NCBI RefSeq assembly: GCF_910596095.1
Contig: NC_056535.1
Coordinates: forward strand, 22,026,505-22,090,504
Length of the DNA stretch: 64,000 nt
Source of the DNA: Thunnus maccoyii
Taxonomy: Eukaryota; Chordata; Actinopteri; Scombriformes; Scombridae
Direction of reading: 5' to 3'
Shown: piece after piece, positions 49,601 through 61,505 of the stretch
How the letters are laid out: every line of letters begins with the position of its first letter
How positions within the stretch are numbered: position 1 is the first letter of the stretch
Position numbers and translations under genes: made by a program
Notes under the pieces: model-generated
Seen by the model: only the letters and a program-made list of their open reading frames with translations
Databases searched by the model: none
Told to the model about the DNA's origin: nothing

Positions 49601-51453
49601 AACTCTAAAATTAATCAAAATCAGGTCTTAAAATGAACACTTCACCCCACATATAAAGGCCAACTCATCTCACCCTACTGTCAAATGTAATCACTCTTAC
49701 AAAGAATGTTAAACTTACTGTAGGAACCGTGGATAATACATTGTGTAAATTTGTTCTGAGAGCCTTTGCTTTTAAAGCCTAGAATAAATATGTAGATACA
49801 CTCCAGTTTGTTCCCCAACTTCAGTTAAAAAACTATGCAGCATTTATTATTAACTGTCTGTTAAGCAGATTTTAAGAGGACTGCAGATCTTTAAAAGATA
49901 GACAGAAATGAACATTCTCATTACACAAAGTTGATGCACACTGTAGAAAAGCACCCTTAAAATGGGGTAGTGACACATCACAGCGTTGCAAACACATCAT
50001 GCAATTTTGGTGCGTCAGAATAGCTGCAACCGAACGTGGGGGTGAAATAATCGCTGCTGGTGTAATGTTGGGTCATGTCCGGATTTTGTAAAATAGGAGA
50101 AATGGTCACTTTAATCAACAGAACCTAAGTTGTGGTTACTGTCAAAGCATTTACAGCCCTTTCATACTACTCTATAATGGTAAACCACAGTAACTACGCT
50201 AACAATGAAACTGAGAAAAAAAGCATCAAAGTTTTTTGACTTTCCAGCCAAATGTGTTATAGGTAGAAAAGCAGTTATGTACTTATTAAATATGTATTTG
50301 TTTAGTAATTTAAGTAATTTTAACGACTTAAAAATCATCACCAGTTATTTGACCTATGACACCAAAAATGCAGATACTGCACTCTGCCACTGTACTACCT
50401 TAAACAAATATATAGGTAGTGCACAAAGTGCAGTAACTACAATCTTAGTGTCTTCTTCCTGAGAAAATCTAAATCTAATTTTATGTTATTTTATTGATTT
50501 GTTTTATTGTTTGCATGTTTAAAAAGTTAAAATAGATGAGTAAGAAAAATTCAAGCAATCCTCAAGTATTATTTTGTCAGGTTTAACTTATTAAGGTGGT
50601 TTGACATTTATTTTAATTGTAAAATTGATTTCAACCTACTTTTAGAAATTGATATATTAGAATATAATCAAGTTCCTGTCTTAATAGAAATATATTGTAT
50701 TAATCAAATCTAGGTTAATAAACTTAGCTACATAGTGTGCAATGTAACACCTGATTATGGTTGTACTATCTGCTCCCTGTAACCTCTAAAATATATGAGA
50801 GAGAGAAGTGGGAGGGGGCTGTCAGTCTGTAAACTAATGTCAGTGTACTCTCTTGTCTTGTCCTGTCTAGCTAGCTAGTGCTAGCACAGTGGTAACCAAA
50901 CTACTATCTACTATGATTGGTTTAGCTGATAATACACAGATGAAGTAAGTAAGAGTTCCAAGTGGAGAACATGAAGATTCCCTTCTTTGGATTGTCATTA
51001 AGTTGGCTAGAATACAGGATTTATAGACACTGAGGCTTCGTTCATTAACAATTTGAACGGCTGTTGCAGAGCGCAGTAACTACACTGACTGCAGTTTGCC
51101 TTGGTTTTTGGTTGGATTTTGTAATTACTGCAATTTTTAAATTGTCACAAGATAAAACAGACATTTAAAAGTTCAGTTTCAGTCATAACTCAATTTTGAC
51201 CAAAACTGTGATTTGGCTTTGTGGGGCTACATGCTCATACCATGTTTTCTTTCTGTGTCCAGTCGATCCTACCCACCCTCCCAATCCAAAGCCTGACAGT
51301 CAGGCTGCGTTCAACCCCAGCCAGCCATCGTGCCCTCTACAGCCTCCTGTGCAGCCGCCGCAGCCCAACGCTCCACCTGCCCAACCAGACTTCCTTGCCC
51401 AGCCAGCATATAACCCGGATTATGTTGCACCACCACCGAAGACTGGATATTGA
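46688..51453 (+). pseudogene. Truncated duplicate of shisa5 (copy C): no start codon, Shisa-domain exon deleted, exons 3-5 still open
   Basis: Homology to copy A begins at about 46688 (A: about 24660) and runs through the promoter and leader. The exon 1 start codon is gone (A 'GCTATGGCC' is replaced by 'GACCAAATC'), and an internal deletion fuses exon 1 at about 46880 to sequence matching A at about 26852. This removes the exon 1 donor, intron 1 and all of the Cys-rich exon 2. Exon 3 (47309-47433), exon 4 (48564-48779) and exon 5 (51263-51453) keep AG/GT borders, the same phases as A and no stops: a membrane span (starting IFVAIGFTIFLLIF), a Pro/Gln-rich tail and the terminal KTGY. The PPTY motif has become LPTY. 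Best read as a decayed duplicate; the intact tail exons could still be used with an upstream exon from A or B. Confidence 0.82.
49889..50232 (+). repeat. Intron 4 segment, copy C version
   Basis: Same block as A 36898-37215, with an extra right extension (CTACTCTATAATGGTAAACC, AACAATGAAACTGAGAAAAA) shared only with 52919-53265. Confidence 0.75.
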
Positions 51454-52084
51454 ACCACAGTGACAAACTCTCAGCCTCTTAAAGTGTGCTGCAACATTTT
51501 GGAACTTGGCAGAGCTGGAAATGTGAAACTCGAATAGAGATGCGAGTTGCTTTTGAGCATCTTGATTCATGTGTCTCGATGGTTAAATATGAGAATGTGT
51601 GCATGTTGAATTTTGCAGCTCATGTAGTGCATCTGTTCTGTTAAAGAAGTGCCAAGTGAAAATGTTGATACCATGTTGTCATAACCATAGACTTTTTTTT
51701 TTTTTACTGAAAAAGTGCTTTGAACCTTTTTTCATACACTTTCTAACTTTTTCTCTATTGTTCCTAGTGCTTTGGAAAGTGTATAAAGCATTATATGTGT
51801 TATATGTTCCCATTGAAGGATTTATGGTGGATATGATTTATGTCATTGCCAGCGAGTGAATACGATGTGTTCAGGGAAAAAAGTGTTCTATTAACCTCCC
51901 AGCAAAAAGGAACATTCATCCTGTTATATGTAACCTGCAGATATAAAAGTTCAGTGGCTGCAATAAGAGAAAGAGTGCATGTCCCAATGCCTCAACTCAC
52001 TGCCCATAAATGTTCTGTAAATATACCATAAGGCTAAACTCTACCAAAATGAGAAACATTGTGGCTACTTTAACTAAAATAATA

Positions 52085-52850
52085 TTTTTTTCAAGCATAT
52101 TCCAGTGATTTTATCTAATTTTTAAAATAAATATTAAATTTTACAATGGCAGTCTAGAGGAATGATCCATCTCACTATGAAAGTTGGAATCTCAACAACT
52201 ACAAGTGCTAAAGTGTTCATTATTCATGGACAAGTGCATATTCTATTTTCCATTTTGGATTTTTTGGTTAACACATTTTTTGCCTCTTTTGGCACATATT
52301 TCATCTAATTTTCACCAAACTTGGTGCATTCCATATTTAGATGAACCCAAACAAAACCTTTGAGTTTGTTTCTTGGTATTACTTACTGTTTGTCTGTAAT
52401 TGGTTACTAAACTTTGAAGGCATGATCTGATGCACTTAACAGGGCCATAACTCTTCAATACAAAATTCAATTGCAACCAAATTTGGGAATGCTGTACATA
52501 CAGAGACATTGCATCAAGTGTGTTACATTTCATACAATCTACCCACAGTTGACGCTGCAGTAACAATATAACATGATATTTCTACAATTGCGTTGTCTAC
52601 AATTAAATTAACCTCGGTACACAAGTTCTCCATGGGCATATGCACGACATATTGAAGCATTGTACCAATAGCTCCACTTTGTGGCCATTAATAAAACACC
52701 AAAATACTATTTATTATCTTCCATATCTCTTAAATGTAACATTCCATGGCAACCAAATTCAGCAAAGTTGTACAGACAGGGATGATGAACAAGTCTGTAG
52801 CATTTGATTCAATTTCAATTGTAGGTGGTGCTACAAGATTTAAAAAAATA
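52085..52850. repeat. Probable dispersed teleost repeat, with internal sub-repeats
   Basis: Two related sub-units carry CAATTGCAACCAAATTTGG and CATGGCAACCAAATTCAGC, each followed by a TGTACA(T/G)ACAG(A/G)GA block and CAAGT(G/C)TGT. Typical of unclassified fish repeats; no coding potential. Confidence 0.4.
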
Positions 52851-52918
52851 CTGCTGGAGCAGCAGCTCTCTACAACAGTAGAGAGTTGGAACATGTCTGT
52901 CTAAACAGTGGAGTATGA

Positions 52919-53265
52919 TTTTTAAAAGATAGACAGAAATGAACATTCTCATTACACAAAGTTGATGCACACTGTAGAAAAGCACCCTTAAAATGGGGTA
53001 GTGACACATCACAGCGTTGTAAACACATCATGCAATTTTGGTGCATCAGAATAGCTGCAACCGAACGTGGGGGTGAAATAATCGCTGCTGGTGTAATGGT
53101 TGGTCATGTCCGGATTTTGTAAAATAGTAGAAATGGTCACTTTAATCAACAGAACCTAAGTTGTGGTTACTGTCAAAGCATTTACAGCCCTTTTATACTA
53201 CTCTATAATGGTAAACCACAGTAACCACGCTAACAATGAAACTGAGAAAAAAGGCTTCAAAGTTA
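52919..53265 (+). repeat. Detached third copy of the intron 4 segment
   Basis: Nearly identical to 49889-50232, including the right extension absent from A, so the two share a more recent common source than either does with A. It lies about 1.5 kb beyond copy C's stop codon. Confidence 0.75.
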
Positions 53266-53822
53266 GCCAATGCAACAGTTAGCTTGTTGTAACAGCCTGA
53301 AGGACTCTTTATACATCCATGGAAGGACTGTTAAGGACTGTTGTTAAGCTAAAGGGAGAAATTATCTGGTCTGTGCAGTGCAGCAGCTGCAGGACGCTGC
53401 CATGGAGGCTGAATAGAGAAGCAACCGGAGAAACAACCAGGAGAGTTAGCTTGTTTGTCATTGTTGCTAATGATATCAGACTGGTTAACCAGCAGCCACA
53501 AAGTTCTGTTAACTTACTAACTAAACAAGATGACCAACAGCTACAAATGGACGTTATGACATGAATACTTCATCTCCATGAGCTCTCTACAACAGTAGTG
53601 AGTTGCAACCTGTCTGTCTTAACAGTGGAGTATGATTTTTCACCTATCTTCATCTAGCAAATCAATAGGTGAGTTTCTTTTTGCTTTGCTTTGTAGCATA
53701 GGCAAAATGCATTACATTTCCAAACAATGTGAATTGTGCTATATGCCCTTACTTCTGTCATGATAATGTTTTGGTACCATGCCATCTGATCACAACATCA
53801 AACAAAATAATCTAGTTTACTA

Positions 53823-53920
<98 letters not shown>

Positions 53921-53937
53921 ATGTATATGTATATGTG

Positions 53938-53986
<49 letters not shown>
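53823..53986. repeat. Long AT/TG compound microsatellite
   Basis: (AT)n for about 80 bp, then (GT)n about 20 bp, mixed ATGT, and (AT)n about 42 bp. Any open frame through it is an artefact. Confidence 0.95.
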
Positions 53987-53989
<3 letters not shown>

Positions 53990-54455
53990 AGTCTGAGATC
54001 TATTCTTTGAGATTCTTCATGACTTATTAACCTGTTACGGGCTAGTACAGAGAACCCCAGGGTGCAAAACACAGAGACAGAGGCGAGGAATTGGAATCAG
54101 ATTATTGGTGTTATTACAACCTGATGTTGAGGAAAAAAGGAGCAGCAGAATCTTAGTGGCAAGGGGGAGGCAGAGGCTGGCAGCCGAATCTGAAGCTGGG
54201 GCAGGTGCAGGGGGCTAAGCAGGGCAGAGCAGAGCAGGGGAATGGGCAGAATGAAGCAGGGCAGGAAGAGTCTGCAGGGCTTGGGGGAACAGAGGAGATC
54301 CAGAACAGGTTCCAAGTAGATCAGGAGGGAGTCAGAGGCAAGAGTCAGGCCAGGAATGAAAGTAACTGAGTCTACGATCTGGCAGAGTTTGGAGGTTAGG
54401 ACCAGGTATTTGAAGCGGAGCAGGATGATGATGATGGCTGGCGTGCAATCAAACA

Positions 54456-54481
54456 GAGGGAGAGAGAGAGAGAGAGAGAGG
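54456..54481. repeat. GA microsatellite
   Basis: (GA)n within a purine-rich stretch (54120-54540). The 153-codon minus-strand frame over it is Ser-Leu repetitive and rejected as coding. Confidence 0.85.
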
Positions 54482-54559
54482 GAAAGGGAGGAGGAGAGAG
54501 GCTGCCAGCTAGGCAGAGGTAGAGGGCCTGACATAACCAATCTTGAGATTTTGCTCAAC

Positions 54560-56974
54560 TTGTTTTCTTGAAGTAAATTTTATTCTGATTAAATGTGAAA
54601 AGCATTGGACTTGAATTAAGTTTTGAAATCAGTCTTGCTAACTAGCTACATCTGTACAGTTGCTGAAATAATCTCTCGTTTCAGTGGCAAAGTCAACATT
54701 TCTGAGAGTGGAGCTGGACTTGTGATTCTGATGCTCCAAATTACGTGGTGAGTTTCATTTTACTTTGTTTTATATGTCAATGTCTCCCAATTGCCTAATT
54801 TTATTTCAGTGATGTCCCATTGCTGTCTGTGTAGTAGCCTGTACTACTCTTTACTTAAGTACTAGTAGACTGAGTACTATAGTGACCTATATGAAACACA
54901 TCAGCAATATACAGCAATATCCCTAACTTAGTCCATCAGTGTTGCATCACTTCAATTCTGGATGCAAGTGAAGTATTATTATCATGATGATGATGATGAT
55001 GATGATTATATCAATAGATAAAATTCACACCTTCTCTGAACACACTCTTTTGTTTTTCAGGTTTTTCATAGGAGTTTCATAAACTCTGAGAGAGGCAGGA
55101 CGGGACAAGGTCTTGTCACAGAAGACAGAAAGTCACACAGGAAAAGATGATATCAGTCAGCCCTTGTGTGTTGACTATACTAAAGAAACTAATGGACTTT
55201 TAAGTGAGACTTCATACAAGTCAGTGAGCCCTCTCACCCACCCACACAATCAATCTCTTAGCCACACTTTTCAGTTACTCACTGAGTTATTCTTGGTCAC
55301 TCACTCACTGAAATGCAGACACAGACACACACAGCTGGTTCCAATAAGCTGATTGATATTCTCTCTCTCCCCTTTAACTGTAAGTACATTCACACCTTCA
55401 GTGGCTTCAGGTTTCATTCACATTTCAAAACTGCTTCAGTCTCTGATCAAATGATTAAAACAATTCAAACCATGATGAATATAGATAGGCATGTTACTCA
55501 CTTGCTGCAAACTGTTACACATATGAGTTTATGTAACCCCGCCCATAGATGGCGCCACAACATTAATAGAAATTGCTGTTAAAGCAGCAGGAAATGCACA
55601 TTCTAGTTATGATTAAGCTTTACCTCTTACAACTTTGAATTTATCCACTGTATGAAATGCGTTATGTAAATAAAGTTGCCTTGCCTTGAATGCAATTCAT
55701 GCAACACTTAATGTTAGAAAACTTATTATTGGCGCAATAAAAAAACAAGTATAATGAACTTTTGTGCAAAACAGATTTTCATTGTAGACACTAGTATGTG
55801 ATTTTGACAATTGTATGAGGAGTTTTCATAACATAACATCTTTTTGAAGGTTTGCATTTTGCACATGGAAACGCAGTTTTGTTTCTAACTGTGCATCAAA
55901 GCAATGGAGCTTGCTTCATAAATAGTCTTAAAATTAAATCCAGTTTTATTATAAAATCCAAATTATATTACCGGTTGTGTAACAAAACACTCCATTTAGC
56001 CTATTCCTCTGGGATCATGTGCAGTGAAATAGCTAGAATGGGTGTGCTCGCATTTCATCCTATAATAACCAGTACCACTCCCTCTTACAGCATCCCGCAC
56101 TATTCATTAATCAATACAGTAATAGTGCTGACTGCGGCTATCTCAGTCATCGAACAGAGGGGCGGCTAAAATGGGAAAAATGACCCTGCCTGTATATGCT
56201 GCTGCCTGCTTGCCGTCTAAAATAAGCTCTCTCCTTGAAGTGTGGCTCAGACTGCTGATGAGCACTTGTATTGGGATACCAGAATCATGGACGTTATGGC
56301 AGATAATCTTTACAGTCAGCCATTACTTCCTCTTTTCTTCCATCCTTCCCTCTAACTGTGCTTTGTTCTGTCTGAAGGCATTCTTGTTTGGCCTCCTGCC
56401 CTAGCTGCCATTAAGATGTTTTCAGCATTTCTTGACATCCTACGCCATTCCTTTCTTCTTTTTCCTTTTCTTCTGCTCTGTGGAATACTTCTGGTATTTA
56501 TATCTCAAATCCATGTTGCCCAATATATGGAGAATGGACAAGAGAAACACTATGTTACCGGATATCAGTTAGAAACCAAATGTTTTGTTTGTTTTTTTAT
56601 TTTAGGTAATAATCCAGGACTCATATGAACCAAGGAGTTGTGTGTGGGAGCAAATGCTGACCTTAGCACAAACTCCCATCTACACACACTCCCTCTGACT
56701 GATCCTCCTCCCAAGAGATACAGGCATGCCAAACTTTTCCACATGCTTGAAAACACAAACAGATATGACAGCATTATACACAGTTCAATATTGTTAAATC
56801 TGTTTCAGATTCTAAGGATGAGTAAAAGATTTCCAGCATTATTTATATTTTGATATTTTTAAATCTTTTCCATTACTTAAGATAATCTAAGTGATAAGAA
56901 GTTTCCAGTTAAGTTACAAAAGACTGAACCGCTGAGTTTTGTTCTCATTAGTGAACATATGGTTATATAAAGTT
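54560..56974. other. Intergenic; possible repeat- or lncRNA-like exon pair
   Basis: An acceptor/donor-bounded segment at 54685-54748 and an acceptor at about 55060, followed by AATAAA near 55670 (TAAATAAAGTTGCCTTGCCT), look exon-like. The combined frame stops quickly. No known product. Confidence 0.25.
54984..55006. repeat. ATG trinucleotide microsatellite
   Basis: (ATG)n run inside intergenic DNA. Confidence 0.85.
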
Positions 56975-57300
56975 GGTAGGTTGGTCGGGTGGTCCACCAC
57001 TTTCTTTCAAACTGAAATATTTCAACAACTATTGGATGGATTACCATGACATCTGGTGTAGACATTCATGCTCCCCCAGAGGATGAATCCTTATGAATAA
57101 AGTGATCCCCAGAATATTCTTGTAGCACCACCATGAAGATGAAGCTAAGCTAGCACCATCATCGGCTCTGAATTTTAATTTGTCCAATAATTTGGTTTTT
57201 GACCAAATATCTGCAGATCTAATGACAAATTCCATCACACTCAGATGTATTTTGTGTTTTGTACTAATTAGCAAATGTTAGCATGCTAACACACTAAACA
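56975..57300. repeat. Second copy of the 'CCCCAGAGGATGAATCC' repeat
   Basis: ATTTCAACAACTATTGGATG, GACATTCATGCTCCCCCAGA then GGATGAATCC, and GTTAGCATGCTAACAC near its end. Abuts the long-TIR element at 57317. Confidence 0.6.
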
Positions 57301-57316
57301 AAGATGGTGAACATGC

Positions 57317-58022
57317 TTAAAGGATAAGCCTGGTGATTTCTTGTATTATTTTTCTTATTGTCAATAAACCTCATGTGCAGAGCCAAACCAACAATGAACT
57401 CATCCTTCTTACAAGTATTTTGTATGTATCCAAAGCCTGACACAGCTTATTCCTCTGTGCCATAGACTTGCGTTGTTGTCCAAAAACAGTGAGACACACT
57501 GCTGCGCTACATTCACCTCGAAGAGTTTTGGGCATGTTAGTTTGTTTAGAAATGGCTCGCAAGACAAAGAGCGATAACATATTCAGTCTCAGGAGAGTAG
57601 TTCCGTGTACGACAGACGCCACTGTGCATGCACAGGAAAGTACTTCGGTTTACAAAGCTTCGCTAGCTTGTTGTGCTACATCACAACCTCTTGACTTTGT
57701 ACTACATTGTGAATTCTCAAAGAACTTCAGTACAGAAAAGTGATCACTGTTATTAGTCTTTGGAGCCGTTCCTAAACAAACAATGGTAGCCATTGCCTTC
57801 AGGATGAAGGAAAATGTCGTCCAGTGCAACGGTCTGGCTCAAAAACATGTTTTAATAGTTTTTGGACAACAACTAGGGGTCTACTGCACAGAAGAATACA
57901 ATATATCAGACTTTGATACACACACAATACCTGTAAGTAGGAACAGTTCATTGTTGTCTGGCTCTGCGCAAGAGATTTGTTGACGATAAGAAAAATATAG
58001 AAGATTGCCAGCCAAGTCTTTT
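57317..58022. mobile_element. Long-TIR non-autonomous element, about 706 bp (copy 2)
   Basis: Same family as 4103-4761. The left arm (TTAAAGGATAAGCCTGGTGA, TTCTTATTGTCAATAAACC, TGCAGAGCCAAACCAACAA) is mirrored at the right end (GTTGTCTGGCTCTGCGCAAG, AGATTTGTTGACGATAAG). The interior shares GGAGAGTAGTTC, CACTGTGCATGCACAG, GCTTGTTGTGCTACAT and CACAACCTCTTGACTTTGT with copy 1. The 57468-57743 open frame is a by-product of this repeat. Confidence 0.7.
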
Positions 58023-59440
58023 TACATTATACCTTCTTTGCATCAGCATGTTTGCAGTGTCATTGTAAGCATGTTAATATGCTGTTGCTACCATTTAACC
58101 AAAAGCACCACTGTGCCTAAGAATATCCGCTAAAGTGGCTGCAAACTTAATCTTGTTATCAGAATAAGTTCACCAGACTGTAGAGCATAATGAAAATAAA
58201 AGATCCTCAACGCTACACAACAAAGACAATGTTATATTTAATCAAAAATAAAATATATCCTGTTCAGAGTTATGAAATGTGACTATAGATACCGTAAAAC
58301 TTTTCAACCCTCTTCTCATACCTCATAAGGGCAGCAGGGGGCAGTGAGTGTTTGACACCAGAAGCTGGTTCATGATGCCAGATCACATGAGAAAAATTCA
58401 GCCTCATCCTTCTAGGAAGCCTCTGTATTTAGATGAAGAAGATAGTGCCCAGAGACACTGATATTACATCAGTTTTTAATCCTCCTTAATGTGAAAGTTT
58501 TGTAAAGAAACTCTCTTTGTCAGTGCTCCAGCAAACTTTTCTCGTGAAATTTCAGACATTAAAATCACACCAACCCATCCAATACTGGGAAGGTAACTTG
58601 CAAAAACTGCAAGAATTACACGTTCCTCAAAACCGAGTATTTTATCTGCTTGTGTCGTTAATGTGCGGCTGCTGTGTGTGAGGTTTATTGTGTGGAACAG
58701 TTGAGGTAACAAACTGACAGCTGCTCACAGATTGACACACGAGAGACAGAGATCAGCTGGTTAAAACAGAGCAGCTGTGGGTGAGAAGGCATAAGTGAGA
58801 TAGGCTGGCATTGTATTGTTTGTTGGAGCTTCTTATGTCAATGACGTGAACAACTTATGACTCATATCAATGAATAGATGAAATTATATGTGATAAGCTT
58901 TGTTGTAATTGTACAATTATCTTGTTCATGTCTCTATGAAATCTGCTCTGTCATGACGCACACATTTCTCCCACTCTCCCTTTTCAAAAAAAGGTCTGTA
59001 ATAAAGTTTCCTGGGTCACTGTGCACATTTCGGCCCCTTTTGTCCACCAGATTCATTCCAGGTCGCTGCCACCAGAAGTCAGATGTCAGGGCTTTCAAGC
59101 TCAAAGTGTAAAAAAAAGCCTTTAGATTTTTCAAAAGCTTTTTAACTTCCAAAATTGTGCCCCAGTTTTTCCCTTAATGTTCCTCAGATCCACAAGCACC
59201 TGTAACGAGTGGAGAAAGAGGCAGCTTGGACCGTGTGAACTTAACAGATAAAACAGTCTAGTGTCTTTTCACCCTCTCTGTCTCTATTCAATAGCCTCCA
59301 AGTATCTTGACAACCCTGCCTGGTATTTTGGCAGCAGTCCCTTGAGTGTTGATGTCAGCTGAGAGGAGGGTGGTGTTGGTGGTGGTGGTGGTGGGGGGTC
59401 GTTGGAGGGACTGAAAGAGAGAGGGGAGGGGGAGGAGTGA
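58023..59440. other. Intergenic upstream of the integrin gene
   Basis: No gene recognised. Becomes GA/GGT-rich towards 59360, consistent with an approaching promoter and leader. Confidence 0.5.
59361..59400. repeat. GGT-rich tract upstream of the integrin leader
   Basis: GGTGGTGTTGGTGGTGG-type repeat followed by a G run, then GA-rich DNA into the 5' UTR. Confidence 0.7.
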
Positions 59441-59774
59441 GCGGGCTATTCAAGGCACTTGTCCTCTGTCTCCCTCTGAGCATAGAGGAGGGGGGAGGCG
59501 CACATGCATCGAGGGAGACACACACTCACATACTAGTAGCCACATTTTCACAGCCTGCTCCTCAGACTGACAGCAGCAAACGGAGTTGAGAGCCAGCACG
59601 ACAGAGCGAGGGAGGAAGAGAAAGAGGATTGGAAACAAGGGAGGCATCCACAGAGGCCATAGAGGAGAGGAACAAGAGAGGATTTGCCCCTTTTTTCTCT
59701 TTAAGCTTTCTGGGAGCCATAAAAGGAATCTCCCCTATACTCCTTCTTGAACTGAACTTGCTCTGCACCCTGCC

Positions 59775-59992
59775 ATGACAGCCCCGGAGGGACATGGGAA
59801 CACCGTCTCCCTCTCATCTTGTTCCTCTCATCGTTGGACTATCCTCCTCTGGGCTCTTTTGACTCTTTTAAGCCAGGTCTGGGGCTTTAACCTGGATACT
59901 ACTCACACACTGCATAAGTTTGGGGACAATGGCACCTTTTTTGGTTTCTCTCTTGCACTTCACCAACAGCTTACCCCAGAGCCTCAGAGCTG
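59775..59992 (+). CDS. itga7: Integrin alpha subunit, laminin-binding subfamily, first coding exon only (itga7-like)
   Basis: The ATG at 59775 opens a 72-codon exon ending in phase 2 at a consensus donor (AGCTG then GTGAGT, exon end 59992). Residues 1-37 are a signal peptide (hydrophobic WTILLWALLTLLSQVWG). The mature N-terminus FNLDTTH...KFGDNGTFFGFSLALHQQL is the first blade of the beta-propeller of laminin-binding integrin alphas (alpha3/6/7); the ending LTPEPQSW is closest to alpha7 (LQPRPQSW) and stops where the alpha7 first exon stops. The protein pairs with beta1 as a laminin receptor at the plasma membrane. The purine-rich leader upstream (about 59440-59774) contains a short uORF at 59504 (ATG CAT CGA, 10 codons). 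Exon 2 (expected to start LLVGAP) is not in the window, so intron 1 exceeds 4 kb. Subfamily is firm; the choice of alpha7 over alpha3/6 is less so. Confidence 0.85.
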
Positions 59993-60473
59993 GTGAGTGG
60001 ATGAATGCGGCATTGAGCTTGTCCCTTGTGTCCTCTGCTCTCTTGACTTTTTTCTGCACCTTGCATATTCAGTCAGTTCAAATGTGTAATATGTTGTATC
60101 TGCACCTGCTCCTGAAAGAATATGTTCACTGCACCATGCGTGATCATTTTAAGGTTCTCAAAAGCTGAAATCTGAGTTGTAAGGTTACAACAGTCAGCAT
60201 TTTTATGCTGCACCAGTTCTCAGTTCTGCTAAATCATTGTCAGTGTTAAACCACTCAGAGTTTTACCATTTTTTTGTGTGACATGTACAGTGAGAGCAAC
60301 TGAGCTCAGTGAATAGTGGGTGAGAGCAGGCTTGGTGAATCAGCAGGCAGACAGTGATTTCCGAAAAATCGTGATTTTCTTGGAGCAGTTTAGATTTAAT
60401 GTTGAAGATCCTTTGATGGGGTGTCCCACTGTCAGGGGAGCTGAGATACTAAATTGTCCTGTAGTGTGTAGCG

Positions 60474-60495
60474 CTGTGTGTGTGTGTGTGTGTGC
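60474..60495. repeat. TG microsatellite in integrin intron 1
   Basis: Pure (TG)n. Confidence 0.85.
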
Positions 60496-60989
60496 ATGTG
60501 TTCATGGATGTGTCGCGCATGTATGTTTGCTTGTCTTTGTGACTGTGTTTGTTCTCTGATCCGCCACCAGCTGTTTTGATCAGTCTTTCAGTGAGACTGG
60601 GACACTCATAAGCCCTGTTCCTGTCCTCCAGAAGTCATGAATAAATTATGACAACAGGTCTGCCTGTAAATCTTTGGAAATGTTTACTGCATGAATGTGA
60701 ATACGAATCAACTTAATTTACCTCTGCTGATGCTTTGCAGTTAATGTTGAATGCAGAGAAGGTATTTCACCTGATGAGAAAGAACTAGTTTGTAATATAT
60801 CCATTCCCTACACATTTTATTACCCCTCTCTGTGCTATTTTCCACTACAAATTCAGTTGGCACAGTATATATAGCCATCATAGATGTTTGCATTAACAAC
60901 TTCCAGAATTTGTGTTAAACATTTCCTTTTAACAGAGCTGCAAAAGAGTAACAGGAGTGAGACATAAACACAACGCGCAGAAATACTAT

Positions 60990-61505
60990 GAGAACTAGTA
61001 CTCATAGTATTCAGTACTCAGATCTGTTACTTAAGTGAAAGTAACAGTCCCGCATTTAAAATCTTACTTAAGTGAAATTACAGAAATATTGTGATCAAGA
61101 AGTACTCACATTATCAAAAGTAAAAGTACAAACGCAGAAAAATGGCCCCTGTGAGTGTAAGCTTAGCTGAACTGTAAATAATTAGTACTGAATCGATAAT
61201 GCATTCTGTGTAATTAGGATTTTGCAGCTGTAGTTGGTCATGGTGGAGCTACTTTTCACAACTTTATTGTTCGTTAGTTTAATCTAGTGATATAATGTTA
61301 TGTTTTGTAAGATCATATAGTATCCTTTGTACTGTATTTATCATATATACTAATCTTAATATGCAGAGTAGTTAGGAAATAAATGTAGTTGAGAAAAAGT
61401 ACAATATGACACACTGAAATATAGTAGACCAGAAGCATAAAGTGGCATAAAAGTATAAGTATCATAAGTACAAGTAGCTCACAACTGTTCTTACTAAACC
61501 CATTT
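60990..61505. repeat. 'ACTTAAGTA' family repeat in integrin intron 1
   Basis: TGTTACTTAAGTGAAAGTAA, ATTATCAAAAGTAAAAGTAC, TAAATGTAGTTGAG, GAAGCATAAAGTGGCATAAA and AAGTACAAGTAGCTCA follow in order the very common teleost repeat built from ACTTAAGTAAAAGTAC motifs. Degenerate, non-coding. Confidence 0.65.

Larger units (their letters stand above)
46688..51915 (+). repeat. Segmental duplication of the shisa5 copy A locus (A block about 24660-38175)
   Basis: Collinear homology covers promoter, introns, exons 3-5 and 3' UTR, but 13.5 kb in A corresponds to 5.2 kb here. Blocks of A missing from C: about 24890-26850 (exon 2), about 27150-27320, about 27790-34010 (with the L2 LINE), about 34440-35240, 35526-36359 (a MITE) and about 37655-37960. 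C has extra DNA at about 48850-49660, 49750-49880 and 50170-51235. The block lies beyond copy B, so the duplicates are not adjacent. Confidence 0.85.

Noticed and set aside
53812-54072. Ile/Tyr-repetitive frame
   Set aside because: Translation of the AT/TG microsatellite.
54097-54558. 153-codon minus-strand frame
   Set aside because: Low-complexity Ser/Leu/Pro sequence from a purine-rich tract and GA microsatellite.
57468-57743. 91-codon frame similar to the minus-strand frame at 4394-4579
   Set aside because: The similarity reflects two copies of the same non-coding long-TIR element, not a gene family.
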